From Channallabes apus (lineage: Eukaryota > Chordata > Actinopteri > Siluriformes > Clariidae): 64,000 nucleotides of DNA. This document shows, one piece after another, positions 44,566 to 54,782 of this stretch (the stretch's first letter is position 1; each line of letters begins with the position of its first letter). The stretch spans positions 39,361,756-39,425,755 of the forward strand of contig CM060108.1 of the NCBI GenBank assembly GCA_030522415.1. The letters are read 5' to 3'. The translations under genes were made by a program, and so were the position numbers. Under the pieces are notes generated by a model that saw nothing but the letters and a program-made list of their open reading frames with translations, was not told where the DNA came from and ran no database searches.

Positions 44566-45010
44566 TATTTACCTTTATTTAACCAGGCAAGACAGATTAA
44601 GAACAGGTTTCTTAATGAATGAATGTTAAAGTTAAGTATTTCATAGGGCTTCACTTTGAGACAAAACACAGGTCATTATAGCGAATGTAGCATCAGCAGT
44701 CCAAACTGGCTCTTCACATTACTACTTATTATTATTGCCACAGTTTCTGAACATAACTGGTTTTAAACTTCCTGCAGAGGCTTATATTGATCAAAACATA
44801 TATTGATCTGTCCATTCGTCTCTAAAGGTTCAATTTTCATAGTCTACTTTCCTTTTCTTGCAGTAAGCCATGCTGTGTCATGCTTTCCTTTCTGTTTCTT
44901 CCACACACTCTTTCTATGCACAATTAACTATCACATTGATTAGTTCTGTTGAGTGACACATATAGCTGTGCCTACAGTACCTTGAGAAAAATAGTTTAAG
45001 ATTACTGGTA

Positions 45011-45221
45011 CAGGGTGACACAGAATAATGGGAACTTTTGAATTTATTTGTGCAGGAGGACGCCATCTAAAGGGCATAATTAAAAAAAAATTATAAATTC
45101 CATCAATGTTTCGTAAATGGCAAGTTTTAGGTTTCAATTACTATAAATTAAATGTATTTCTTTTATCACTTCTAGTTTTATTGGATTGTAAAAAAGTTCC
45201 CGTTTTTTTTGTGTCACCCTG
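45011..45221. mobile_element. Mariner-type MITE, copy 1
   Basis: Ends CAGGGTGACACAGAATAATGG and GTTTTTTTTGTGTCACCCTG, flanked by TA on both sides. Interior is AT-rich. The second copy is at 59637-59847. Confidence 0.8.
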
Positions 45222-45812
45222 TATTAATTATTCTCATTCATCAGAAAAAAGCCTCAGGGTCCAGATAGAACTGTCACTCGGTCCGACTCGGACTGCGGTC
45301 CACCATTTAGCGATGCCTGTTGTATATGGTTGTATTTCTCTGAACATTTCCTGGACTGACCTTGGGGTGAACTTGCTGGGATATCCACTGGATAGTGGAT
45401 AGGGAAGACTGGAAACTGTCTTGAATGCTTTACACTTTTCACAATGCTTTGTAGAACGTTAAACTCCAAATAGTTTGAAAATGGCTTTAGAACCCTTTCC
45501 AGATTGATGTACATCTGCTTCTTCTGGCTTGATTTTGTCCTATAGTGCATCCTAGTCCAATTTTTCTTCCCCCATGTAAGTGACATACATAAAACATAAT
45601 ACATCAAACCAGGCCAGCTTCTTTCAATGTTTCATGATCCAGTTGTGATGCGTACTTGAAGAGGATCAGCATGGGCCCTCTGACTGGTCTACAGCTACAC
45701 AAGCTGTTCTGATAGATCACTGACCTGCTGGACATTTTAATCAGCTGATGATCTGCGGTTATGCTGAAGAATTCTGAGAAACTCCCACCTCCGTGCATGG
45801 GGGTTGAATGCC

Positions 45813-46283
45813 TCACCTTTCTCCTCCACCTCCTCCAAACAGACCTCTTATCAACACTTTCCTCCAGATGTACTTTTCTCTATATACTGTCAGCTGCAAA
45901 CTGCAGGCTATTGAATAGACAGAGAACGCACTTGCCTTTGTCTTAATTTGCTCGCCGATGTCTTGAGCCACGCCCTCTCTGCGTTGGGTGACAGTATTTA
46001 TTGACAGGCTAATTTGTGAGAACATTCGTACCCGTAAAGGACAAACTGCTTCTGCAGCCACTGCAAGACATTCCTTGACGAACTCTCCAGTAGCAAAGGC
46101 TCTTCCACTTTTATCAATTAGAGCGGAAATCTGATAACTGGCCCGTGTGGCGCTTTCTTGTGCTGTTAAAGGACGTAGCAGCGCGCTTTGTTCGAATCGA
46201 AGTTTAGCAAGCAGCTCGTTGGCCTTCTGTTTTTCGCGCCTCGCCGCTGTACTTTGAGAAAGCTGCAGAATGTTTTGTTTCAT
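45813..46283 (-). pseudogene. GTF2IRD2/ZBED5-like hAT transposase fragment
   Basis: The minus strand encodes ATRASYQISALIDKSGRAFA, GEFVKECLAVAAEAVCP, FSQISLSINTVTQRREG and IGEQIKTKASAFSV. This matches, from memory, the segment before the catalytic domain of the hAT transposase that gave rise to GTF2IRD2-type proteins (ASYxxxxLI..GKPFxxGEFVK.C). It then runs out of homology near 45930. The start is an ATG at 46283 (MKQNILQLSQSTAARR). The rest of the enzyme is missing to the left. The element's right end is at 46698. Confidence 0.65.
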
Positions 46284-46698
46284 AATGACGACGGATATTG
46301 TACTCTTTTAAAACAGCAACCGACTGTTTGCAAACTAGACATACTGCCTTTGATTTGACTTCAGTGAATAAAAACTCATTTTGCCAAACTTTAAAAAAAA
46401 ATTCTCTTTTCTGTGTGCCACCGCTTTGATTTCTCCATTACTGTGTTTGTTAATTTGTTGACGTTAATTGACTTGGAGTGTCGCAAAGCAGGCGGTGCTG
46501 CACCCTGAATTGCGCATGCACAGAAAACAAAATCTAATTAATTTCCATTTAATTAAAAAAATTTTTTATGTCAAACTATAAATGACGATCTGTGTCGATG
46601 GCACCCCACCCCCCTCTTTTCTCGGATGGTGTGGCGGGACAAATCAAACATTACCACGGGCCAACTTTGGCCCGCGGGCCCTAGTTTGGGCACCTCTG
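46284..46698 (-). mobile_element. 5' end of the GTF2IRD2-like hAT element
   Basis: The right terminus reads GGGCCCTAGTTTGGGCACCTCTG, inverse of the CAGAGGTGCCCAAACTAGGG type hAT end. It is preceded by CGGGCCAACTTTGGCCCGCGGG. The left end and target duplication were not found. Confidence 0.65.
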
Positions 46699-47222
46699 AT
46701 TTAGACAGTGACACTGGTGTTTAGCAGTCTTTAGTTAATTGCAGGCCTGTGCCATGGTGTTTCCACAGTTGTTCCTGACTAACTGAACCAAATTCACCTC
46801 AGCTAAGGATGACGGTTTGGATCTTTTTCCAGACCGTGGCAATGTAGCTACGTATTGCAATAACGTGTACTTGCGTACAATTATTTCAACTGAGCTTGGA
46901 ATCTGGAGTTGTTTAGAAATTACTAAGAGATGTTCCTGACTTGTATAAATCTACCATTATCTTTCTCAGATCTGTACTGAGCTCCCTGTACTTTCCCATT
47001 TTATTGTGCCTTGGCCATTTCAATGGATGATGTCAAACAAACCTTTTTTTGATATTGGCACAGAGAATCATTAACATGAAGTTCAGGGGACTAAGGCTTG
47101 GCCAATTAAAAAAAACAGTTAGCAACGATATATGTACTGTATATTTTCAACAATTTATCTACAATTATTTTCATGATGAGTGTATGTAAACTTCTGACCA
47201 CACTACATGGTGATATTTTGAC
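46699..47222 (-). mobile_element. Tc1-like remnant, interrupted by gypsy copy 2
   Basis: The right edge ATGAGTGTATGTAAACTTCTGACC is a Tc1-type terminus on the minus strand. Inside, GATGTTCCTGACTTGTATAA and similar antisense coding phrases are too decayed to translate. Confidence 0.5.
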
Positions 47223-47226
47223 ACCT

Positions 47227-47759
47227 TGTAGCACAGCCACACAACAGGGATTCCTTCATACACAGGGAATTGGTTATGGAGCTAATGCTGCTCACCTGTG
47301 GCCGAAGGTGTGCCCTAGCGGTTTCTAGTTCCCCATTGACAGTGGTTTGGTCACCGGGCAAGTGCCCGCGCATGCGCGATCGCGTCGCAAGGGAACCCGG
47401 AAGTGACGTGGGTCACATGATCCGGCATAAAGCCGGAACCGGCAAGGAAGCCGGTACGGAGAGATGAAGACAGCGCGCTGCTTATTGAGAGAGACTGAGA
47501 GCCTGATTGTGGATTATATTTTGATAATTTCATTCAGTACCCAGCTCATTCCGTTTATCGATCTCCCAGACCTACCATCGTCATTTGGTGAGATCGATCC
47601 ATCTCTCCAATTCACCATTCATTTATTATAATTGTTTTGTGTCACGTCGTGTTTTGTCCAGCTGCGATTGCGCAATACCGGAAGTGTTATCAAGCCCCTG
47701 TTTAGATTCCCGAATCCGTATTTTTGTAACCAAGCGATTTTATAAATCCAAGCGTTACA
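47227..47759 (+). repeat. 5' LTR of gypsy-type copy 2, internally deleted
   Basis: Starts TGTAGCACAGCC and ends CAAGCGTTACA. The jump from CAATTCACCAT to TCATTTATTATAATTG marks the deletion. Confidence 0.9.
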
Positions 47760-47818
47760 TAGTGGTGGCCCGTACGTACGGGGAATCTGTATTTTGGGAT
47801 ATTTTCCGGTTTTGTGTG

Positions 47819-49660
47819 ATGTGGCTGAACAAAATGGACGATAATGTTAACATCGCTAATGCTAGTGCTAAAGCTAAGGCTAAGGCTAATGCTAGTAGTG
47901 CTGCTAAGGCCGACTGTGTAGTGGATACTAACATGCTGGTAGATGTAGAGAATGCTTTGGATACACGCCGTAATCCTACAACTGAATTAACGTCATTGAT
48001 TAGTTCTTTATATATATCAGATAGCCATGATAATGACAATAATGATGATGATGATGATTTTATTGTTCATGGGTCTGATATTGGGGTAGTGCACACACTA
48101 CAGACTGAACTGAATCAATGTAAGATGGACTTGGGGGCGCTTTCTGATAAAGTGAGCTCCATGGAGCAGGATTATAGACAATCCCTGGACAGCAGTCTCA
48201 ACCGGGAAATCAGTTTTCGTGACGCAGTGGACGCGAGCTTGGAAGGGCTGCAGCGCTACTGCCAGGAGGCTCTCGAAAAAATGGAGAGAGCCATCGTTGA
48301 CTGTTTTCTGCGACGGGACGTCATCTGGGAAAACGGGATGAAGAGACTGCGTCTCACTAGTACGCCCACCACACACAGGTTACAGGCCTGCACCCCTGCA
48401 TCCCCTCCATCTCCTGCACAACATCTGCCCAGCACTCCAACCACTACAGCGACGGCCAAGGTGAAGCTTCCAAGCACTCATGCCATCGCCGACGTTCCTC
48501 CTGGTGTTCCAGCACACTCCTCGGCTCTGCTCTCCTCCCCACTTTCTTCTTCTTCTTCTCTTCGCGCTCATCCATCCATCTGCGTGGAGTTTCCAGCCTT
48601 CTGTGACGCGTCAGAGACAGCGGAGGTATGGAACTTCATAGAGCAAGCAGAGAAGTACTTGGAGATCAGACCCCTGACCCGACCAGAGCTGCTGGGAACC
48701 CTCGGCTCAGTTCTACGAGGGCCTGCTCTGAGTTGGTGGAAGGCGGAGAAAGGCAAGGTGAAGGACTGGCAATCTTTTAAACAGGCGTTCACGGCAGCAT
48801 TCATACTGGATGACGACCTCGACGAAGAGGAAGACAACCCGAGGTCTCCGGTACAGCTGCCGGGGCAACGCCTGGGAGACTCCGCCGATGAACACCCCGC
48901 CCTCTGTCTCATAGAAAAACCTGATGTCTCCGAGGAAGAACAGATGGGGCGAGCCCGGGAGAACAGCAATACGAGAGGGGCGTTAAGAGGAGCGGCGAGC
49001 ACCGTGGAAAAGCAGGTGGAGAGAGGCGCTAGGGGAGAGAAAGATCGCGAGGACCGCTTTGTTCCAGGTCCAGATGCCATACCCCGAGCACCCCCGCCGC
49101 TGAAAGGAGCTGACACCCCACGTCTACCCACCACGTCCACTAAAGAGGCCTCCAGCTTCCCGAGCGACCTGAGCGAGATCATCAACGCCCAACAGAACGA
49201 CCCAACTATCACGAAGCTGCTCTCCAAAGATCACCCAAGAGGCATACAAGATCAAAGGGTCACCTTCGAAGGTCGTCAGGGCGTGCTATATCGCCGGGTA
49301 CCGGTAAGAAAAGGAGAGAAATTTCAGCTCGTTGTGCCCCAGTCACTAATAAGAGAGTTCCTTCAATACTATCACGACAATCCATTGGGAGGACACTGGG
49401 GACAACTGAAAACCCTGCTGAGGTTATTAGAGGTGGCGTGGTGGCCGACGGTGCGGAAAGACGTCTGGCGTTATACCAGAGCTTGCAGCATGTGCCACCG
49501 ACACAAGACAGGACATCCGTCATCACCCCGACAAAGACTTATCCAGGAGGAGGTGCAACAAAGAGCACAACAACTAGAAGCCACACAAGCCAGATATCAC
49601 AATACCCGGAGGAAAGCAGCGCACTTTCAACCGGGAGAACTGGTGTGGAGAAAAGCTTAA
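47819..49660 (+). CDS. Gag fused to integrase zinc-binding and tail segments (gypsy copy 2)
   Basis: I take the ATG at 47819 (MWLNKMDDN), which aligns with the start of copy 1; the open frame extends further upstream into the LTR. Order of parts: Ala/Lys/Asn codon repeats, acidic patch (NDNNDDDDD), likely coiled coil, Pro/Thr linker, Gag core (EKGKVKDWQSFKQAF), linker with LSEIINAQQNDPTITKLL, integrase H2C2 zinc end (YYHDNPLGGHWGQLKTLL ... YTRACSMCHRHK), then directly the integrase tail (ARYHNTRRKAAHFQPGELVW). Protease, RT, RNase H and the DDE core are absent. A frameshift after ELVW ends the frame early; the tail resumes out of frame to about 49750. The product could assemble particles if Gag works, but would need another element's enzymes. 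The Gag start choice is inference. Confidence 0.8.
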   Translation: MWLNKMDDNVNIANASAKAKAKANASSAAKADCVVDTNMLVDVENALDTRRNPTTELTSLISSLYISDSHDNDNNDDDDDFIVHGSDIGVVHTLQTELNQCKMDLGALSDKVSSMEQDYRQSLDSSLNREISFRDAVDASLEGLQRYCQEALEKMERAIVDCFLRRDVIWENGMKRLRLTSTPTTHRLQACTPASPPSPAQHLPSTPTTTATAKVKLPSTHAIADVPPGVPAHSSALLSSPLSSSSSLRAHPSICVEFPAFCDASETAEVWNFIEQAEKYLEIRPLTRPELLGTLGSVLRGPALSWWKAEKGKVKDWQSFKQAFTAAFILDDDLDEEEDNPRSPVQLPGQRLGDSADEHPALCLIEKPDVSEEEQMGRARENSNTRGALRGAASTVEKQVERGARGEKDREDRFVPGPDAIPRAPPPLKGADTPRLPTTSTKEASSFPSDLSEIINAQQNDPTITKLLSKDHPRGIQDQRVTFEGRQGVLYRRVPVRKGEKFQLVVPQSLIREFLQYYHDNPLGGHWGQLKTLLRLLEVAWWPTVRKDVWRYTRACSMCHRHKTGHPSSPRQRLIQEEVQQRAQQLEATQARYHNTRRKAAHFQPGELVWRKA

Positions 49661-49862
49661 CCACACTCCTCCACAACAAAAAGAGATTCTGCAAGGCGAG
49701 CGCCCCAGTGGGAGGGTCCAGCAGAGAAAAAAACCAGAAAAGGGCCAATTAAATACACAAGGTCTTGGGGCTACCCACAAAAAGCCGATATCAGTGTGAC
49801 GAATTTAAAGCGCTTGTGCGGACGTTCTCCTCAGACGCCGGAGGCTTGGGGGGGGGGGTCTA

Positions 49863-50570
49863 TGTAGCGCAGCCACACAAAAGGGACTCCTTCATACACA
49901 GGGAATTGGTTATGGAGCTAATGCTGCTCACCTGTGGCCGAAGGCGTGCCCTAGCGGTTTCTGGTTCCCCGTGGACAGTGGTTTGGTCACCGGGCAAGTT
50001 CCCGCGCATGCGCGATCGCGTCGCAAGGGAACCCGGAAGTGACGTGGGTCACATGATCCGGCATAAAGCCGGAACCGGCATTGAGGCCGGCACGGAGAGA
50101 TGAAGACAGCGCGCTGCATTTTGTTTGAGACTGAGAGCCTGTTTGAGGATTACTATTTGTTAATTTCATTCAGTACCCAGCTCATTCCGTTTATCGATCT
50201 CCCAGACCTACCATCGTCATTTGGTGAGATCGATCCATCTCTCCAATTCACCATCTTCATAACTTTTGCCATATTTCAGACACTGGACTATCTCACACAC
50301 ACACACACACACACACACCCGCATACATCGCGCACACACTTTTACTATTTGTATATATTTTGTATATATTGGTTTGTGGTGCACCGTGTTTGTTTATTTA
50401 TCTGTCTGTCTTGTTTAATACACTTGGTTTCATTTATTATAATTGTTTTGTGTCACGTCGTGTTTTGTCCAGCTGCGATTGCGCAATACCGGAAGTGTTA
50501 TCAAGCCCCTGTTTAGATTCCCGAATCCGTATTTTTGTAACCAAGCGATTTTATAAATCCAAGCGTTACA
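49863..50570 (+). repeat. 3' LTR of gypsy-type copy 2
   Basis: Starts TGTAGCGCAGCC and ends CAAGCGTTACA, and includes a CA microsatellite (50295-50320). The sequence differs by scattered changes from the LTRs of copy 1. Confidence 0.9.
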
Positions 50571-50574
50571 ACCT

Positions 50575-50944
50575 AACTACTACACTTATATAAGAAGGTG
50601 GGATGTTCCATTCTAAAACAAAGGCCATTTATATGGAATTGCCACCCCTTCCAAGCCCCCTATTCAGGTACAACTGCTGGAATTTGTGCATAGCTTCATC
50701 AACAAATCAATCCTATTGAAGAACTTTTGGATGAACTGATGTCAAAGTTTTGTGCAGGACACTAAAATTTCTCCATAAAAAACATCAGACTATATACTGT
50801 ACTTATGGACCTCATTTTGTGACAGATGCTATACTGCAAAACGAAGTGGGATTCTTAAAATTGTTGCCTCAGTGTAGAAAGCATAAAATTGTCAAAAATG
50901 TCTGTTGTAGGCTGTAGCATTAACATTACCCTCCGCTGGTTTTA
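50575..50944. mobile_element. Tc1-like remnant, left part
   Basis: CAAAGTTTTGTGCAGGACACTAAAATTTCTCC and GGTACAACTGCTGGAATTTG also occur in diverged form at 62340-62470. The right part resumes at 52238 after a retroposon. Confidence 0.5.
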
Positions 50945-50978
50945 AGAGGTCCAAACCCTGAAAAACAGCCAAATACCA

Positions 50979-52203
50979 AGTCAAATTCAAATTCAAATTC
51001 AAATTTTATTTGTCACATACACAGTGAAATGCAGTGAAATGCTTTTTTGCGACCACAGGGTCGCGACGGCAGCCATTTCCCAGGCGCCATCATAGAAAAC
51101 AAGGAATCAGATACATTAGGATAACGAGGGTAAAAAAATCCCCTCCCAGACTGTCCTTCGGAGAGGGCAGTGTGGGATCAGGGGTACAAAAAAATACCTC
51201 AGCAGCAAGCACAGAAAAACATGTAATCACAAGACATCAACATTGCAACAATGAGGGTACAGGGATAGGAAATGTCCAATGTAGGCAAACAGCTCCAGTC
51301 CCTGCAGCTAAAGAGCGCTGGTCCCGATTCCGCCTGCCCACACCGAGGGGAATAAGTACACGAAGGCGTTGGAAATGGGGAAGGTAGAGTGTCTATCTGT
51401 AGCTGTTCTGTGAGTGTTTAAGTGCGTGCGTGTCAGTTTGTAAGCCTGTAACATCCCGTAATAGTCTGCGCCAGGTGACCTTGAAGGGGGAGGGGGGTAG
51501 ATTCCAGAGCGTCTCGTTATCTTGGTCTTCGGGGAGTTGTTATGTCTCCAGCCACTGCCTTGAAATGCAGTAGCTGGAAAGAGAAGGGCAGAAAAAAAAA
51601 TTTACATATATTTTCCAAATTTCGATCAATACCTGCCAATTTCACAGATATTTAATGTCCGTCACTGGTCTCCAGGTCCGTCCAAATCACGTTGTGTAGC
51701 TGCCAGTCTCCCCAAGATGGTATCCAATTTGCGGTCCATAACCACAGTCTGATTACTGACAGCTCTCGTCACCATTTTTCCCAGCCAGCCAGTCTCTTGG
51801 GGTTGAGACTGACTGCTTTTAAGATTTTTCGATATACAAGTAATCCACCTAATCCAATCAGCAGAATCCCAGTTATCAGAGTTCCGAATAGGTAAATATC
51901 TTCAACGTCCTCCAGAGACAGTGCGGCCAGGCACACAATGCGCCACTTCTCCCAACCGTCCATCGTGTATCCAGCAGCAAACGTCCCAGCAGGACAAGTA
52001 GGTTCCCCAGAACCCACACTTCTCGTCGAGAAGATCGTGTCAATTGCATTCAGAGACCACTTGATCAAATCCATTTCCTTTTTATTTCAAGAGCAAGACG
52101 AGGAGAGTCTCTGAAAAGTATTTCACAAGACAGACAAGAGAAGCAAGCGGGGAGAGATAAGGGAGGGAGAGCAGATGCGACCGCCTTCGTCAAGAGCCAA
52201 AAG
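50979..52203 (-). mobile_element. Retroposon with small ORF, LINE-like tail and 34-bp target duplication
   Basis: A 34-bp duplication starting AGAGGTCCAAACCCTGAAAA lies at 50945-50978 and 52204-52237 with no mismatch seen. On the minus strand the element starts near TTGGCTCTTGACGAAGG, has a 130-bp leader, one coding region (52074 to about 51662), a 650-bp 3' UTR and a tail TGTGTATGTGACAAATAAAA followed by TTTGAATTTGAATTTG. That tail is the same as in the LINE tails at 14567 and 57270, so a LINE machinery probably copied it. It carries no reverse transcriptase. Its insertion split an older Tc1-like remnant. Confidence 0.8.
51662..52074 (-). pseudogene. Small membrane and coiled-coil protein of the retroposon (one frameshift)
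   Basis: The frame starts MDLIKWSLNAIDTIFSTRS, has a Cys-containing stretch (CPAGTFAAGYTMDGWEKWR), an acidic LSLEDVEDI, and a hydrophobic segment of about 21 residues (LFGTLITGILLIGLGGLLVY, residues about 64-84) followed by basic YRKILK. It stops after LAGWEKW at 51769. One base out of frame the reading goes on as TRAVSNQTVVMDRKLDTIL and RLAATQRDLD, helical with coiled-coil character, to a stop at 51662. So the original was about 137 residues and a 1-base change in an A-run broke it. I do not know the function; a membrane protein in a LINE-mobilised element is unusual. Confidence 0.55.
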
Positions 52204-52237
52204 AGAGGTCCAAACCCTGAAAAACAGCCAAATACCA

Positions 52238-52410
52238 TTATTTCTATTCCACCCTGTTTTGCTGTTTGCACTATACATTCTGTAAAACATTCTGGTAGAC
52301 ATTTCCACTGCTCCAGAGTCCAGTGTCGGTGTGCTTATCATCACTCCAGAAATCAATGAAATTAATAATGTTGAGTGGTGTCCATTTACTTTTGGCAATA
52401 TAGTGTGTGT
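52238..52410. mobile_element. Tc1-like remnant, right part and terminus
   Basis: CACCCTGTTTTGCTGTTTGC ... GTGTCCATTTACTTTTGGCAATATAGTGTG: the last piece is the TTTTGGCAATATAGTGT type end of a Tc1 group. Together with 50575-50944 it forms one element split by the retroposon. Confidence 0.55.
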
Positions 52411-52625
52411 AATTAATATGGAAGGATTAACAACATCATATTGAAAAGCAAACTAACAACAAGAATAATTCCCCATCAGTTCAATCATGAATTTCATCAT
52501 AAAGACAGTGTGCTGCTGACAAACTGTAAAACGTCATTAAAACTGTAGGTTTTGTAATAAATGTTAAATGTGAATGTCTAATTAAGCCCAAAGTTCACGC
52601 AATTACTGTGTAATTGTCTCTAATG

Positions 52626-52709
52626 AAGGAGAGTCAGAGTACTACTGTATAGCACCCAGAGGAAACCATGGCTCAGATTTCAGTGCTTCAGCCACAACTA
52701 CAGTGGGAG
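52626..52709 (+). pseudogene. Ig-domain exon remnant, 3' third (receptor gene 2)
   Basis: In the frame set by a G/gtgtgt donor (phase 1) the sequence reads EGESEYYCIAPRGNHG then SDFSASATTTVG: strand F with Tyr-Tyr-Cys and strand G of an Ig-like domain. Upstream (52560-52625) the frame continues without a recognisable strand B Cys or C Trp, and no acceptor is seen, so the 5' part is lost. The intron DNA before it (52470-52530, CAGTTCAATCATGAATTTCATCAT) resembles 3460-3490 in the first gene, a trace of their common origin. Confidence 0.55.
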
Positions 52710-52803
52710 GTGTGTTTTCTGCATTTATACTAAATCTTTAAAGTTTAGAAGGACTGTGAAGAAATGTTGATGATTAAGTATACTGCATAATTGTCTTTGT
52801 TAG

Positions 52804-52827
52804 TGGAACCATCATCTGAGCAGAAAG
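52804..52827 (+). CDS. Tiny linker exon of receptor gene 2
   Basis: The acceptor TGTCTTTGTTAG is followed by 24 bases encoding (V)EPSSEQK and the donor AAAG/gtacag. It is phase 1 on both sides, as the preceding Ig remnant requires. Short stalk exons between Ig and transmembrane exons are known in this receptor class. The call relies on splice signals and phase only. Confidence 0.4.
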
Positions 52828-53999
52828 GTACAGGTTTGTATGTTTTTTTTTTAATTATTATTAATTTTAATCATATTTTCTTTACATCAATAGTTAAACA
52901 TTTAGACTAGTATTTTGTCTTTACTACAGAGAGCTTAATGAAGCTTAACACATTTAATCACCACACATAGAAAAAACATGCTCTTTAAAATAGAGCCACT
53001 GAACTGATTCCACACACAGAGTGAGAATTTGGCTAGATTCCACATTGACTCTGCAACACTATAAAATATACACTGCAAAATATAATGCATATAAAATATG
53101 CATTAACACCCCAATAGTGCTCAGGGGTTTCATTTAACTTACGTTTCTTGTTGTGATTTTGGGAGTCAATAAGTTGACTAAGTGTCCTAAGGGCTCTGGA
53201 ATGTACCAAATTACATGTAATGTATGTTTTATGTAAAGCTGATAAATTAATTCTTAATAAGCAATAATACTGTATTATTATATTATCATATTATAAGTCA
53301 TGATTAAAGTGCCATTGATGAGGAAGAAGCCTAACCAGAAACATTGTTAATTTGTACTGCAAAATTGACTTGATTTTCTTGCCACATAATGCTGCCGAGA
53401 CTAGACCTGACCAATTGAAGCAACCTTGAGACATAGTGGGCACTATGAGTGATGGGTGCATAATTTCATGCACTTTCCTTCCTACCTCAACTTGACCATC
53501 AGTCTCAAATAGGGTCAATTTGGACTTCAGACTCATGGCCTTTACTCCAATCTTTATGATTCTACACTCCAAATAATATTTCGGCCTAACAATTAAGATT
53601 TATGCATTCTGATCGCATGTAAAATTTCCATCCATTTGGATTACATATTCTTAGCATAACCAAACTAATACACTTTGTGATTCTTATTTGCAAGTTATAT
53701 GTAAATCAAATGAGCAAAAATGAGATTTGTGTAAATTGGACCAATAAATTAAATTTGTTATAAATTCATAATAAAGAGAATTATGTATTCTTACGTAATA
53801 AACCCAACTTACTTTAAATGCATTTAGATAATTGTTAATAATAAACCCAATTTATTAATATTAATATATTTTTTATTCCTCGCAAATCCCCTCCCTAATC
53901 ACTATATGCTACAACACAATCTAACAACACATGAAAAACAACAGAACACTTTGTTTCATATTTTATTTATTTAATACATTTTATGCTTCATGGCGTATT

Positions 54000-54030
54000 T
54001 TGAGAATAGCAAAAAAAAAAAAAAAAAAAA
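54000..54030. repeat. Poly-A tract
   Basis: About 21 A after AGAATAGC. The surrounding 52828-54419 is AT-rich with no gene or known repeat. Confidence 0.7.
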
Positions 54031-54419
54031 GTGGTAACAGAACATACTAGCCAGTGCTAGAGATAAGTTTCCTCAAGAACTGTAATTAAAAAATGTGGAA
54101 CTTAAAGTAGACAGATAAAACAGGTAAATCTGCTAACAGCACTGCTTACATTACAATAACATTCAGAGCGATAAAGCTCAGTGATGTCTTTGCACCATCA
54201 CTCTTTTCTATGTATGTTTAATTTTGAGACCATAATATAGAATGAACATTCCACAGCAAATATTAAATAGCTAAAACCACCAATAACTAAATTAAACTTT
54301 CAAGTGTTGAAGTTTAAAAGTTAACTTAAACAGTAAAAAGCACAGACATTTGGAACAAGTCAACCCACTTGCATTAGAAAAGGAAATATCTGTTAATTAA
54401 TCACAGAAGCATCTTAATT

Positions 54420-54782
54420 TTCACTTTATTGGACTTTTGGTGACAGTTCCTTGGTGACAGGTACTCTCTAGTTCCACCAGGATTTTTTGTAACACTTCTA
54501 ATGTGCACCTGAGTTCCTTTGGGTAGTTCAGGTTAAATACATAAATGAGCCCAAAAAGCATCACACATCCATATGTGAAGGTTTTGCAGAACTTCCACAC
54601 CCTCAAGTACAGTATCACACCAACATCTGTAGGTTAATCTCCAGGTCCAGAACCCACTGCCCGAATGACATAGATGACCATGTCTGTGCAATTCCAGACT
54701 CAGCCTTTGAATTTTCTCAGTCCTGGAGGATAAATAAAGAGAATGAGTTGTGTCAATACCAATACCAGCCTCAGAGATATTC
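54420..54782 (-). pseudogene. C-terminal relic of an uncharacterised fish gene family
   Basis: Minus-strand frames give WCDTVLEGVEVLQNLH and, after a frame change, MLFGLIYVFNLNYPKELRCT then LEVLQKILVELES and a stop at 54421. I recall many uncharacterised fish proteins ending in a block like EGVEVL.....LxGLIYALNLxYPKELxxTFE.xQKxFxxL. The frameshift in the middle and the lack of an upstream part make this a relic. Function unknown. Confidence 0.4.

Larger units (their letters stand above)
47227..50570 (+). mobile_element. Gypsy-type non-autonomous LTR retrotransposon, copy 2
   Basis: The 5' LTR is 47227-47759 (533 bp) and the 3' LTR 49863-50570 (708 bp). The duplication ACCT lies at 47223-47226 and 50571-50574. 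A primer-site-like TGGTGGCCCGTACGTACGGGG follows the 5' LTR (with an extra GTAC compared with copy 1), and a G-run precedes the 3' LTR (49848-49858). It has the same gene content and the same missing enzymes as copy 1. The 5' LTR has lost about 175 bp that the 3' LTR keeps (roughly 50255-50432). Confidence 0.9.
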
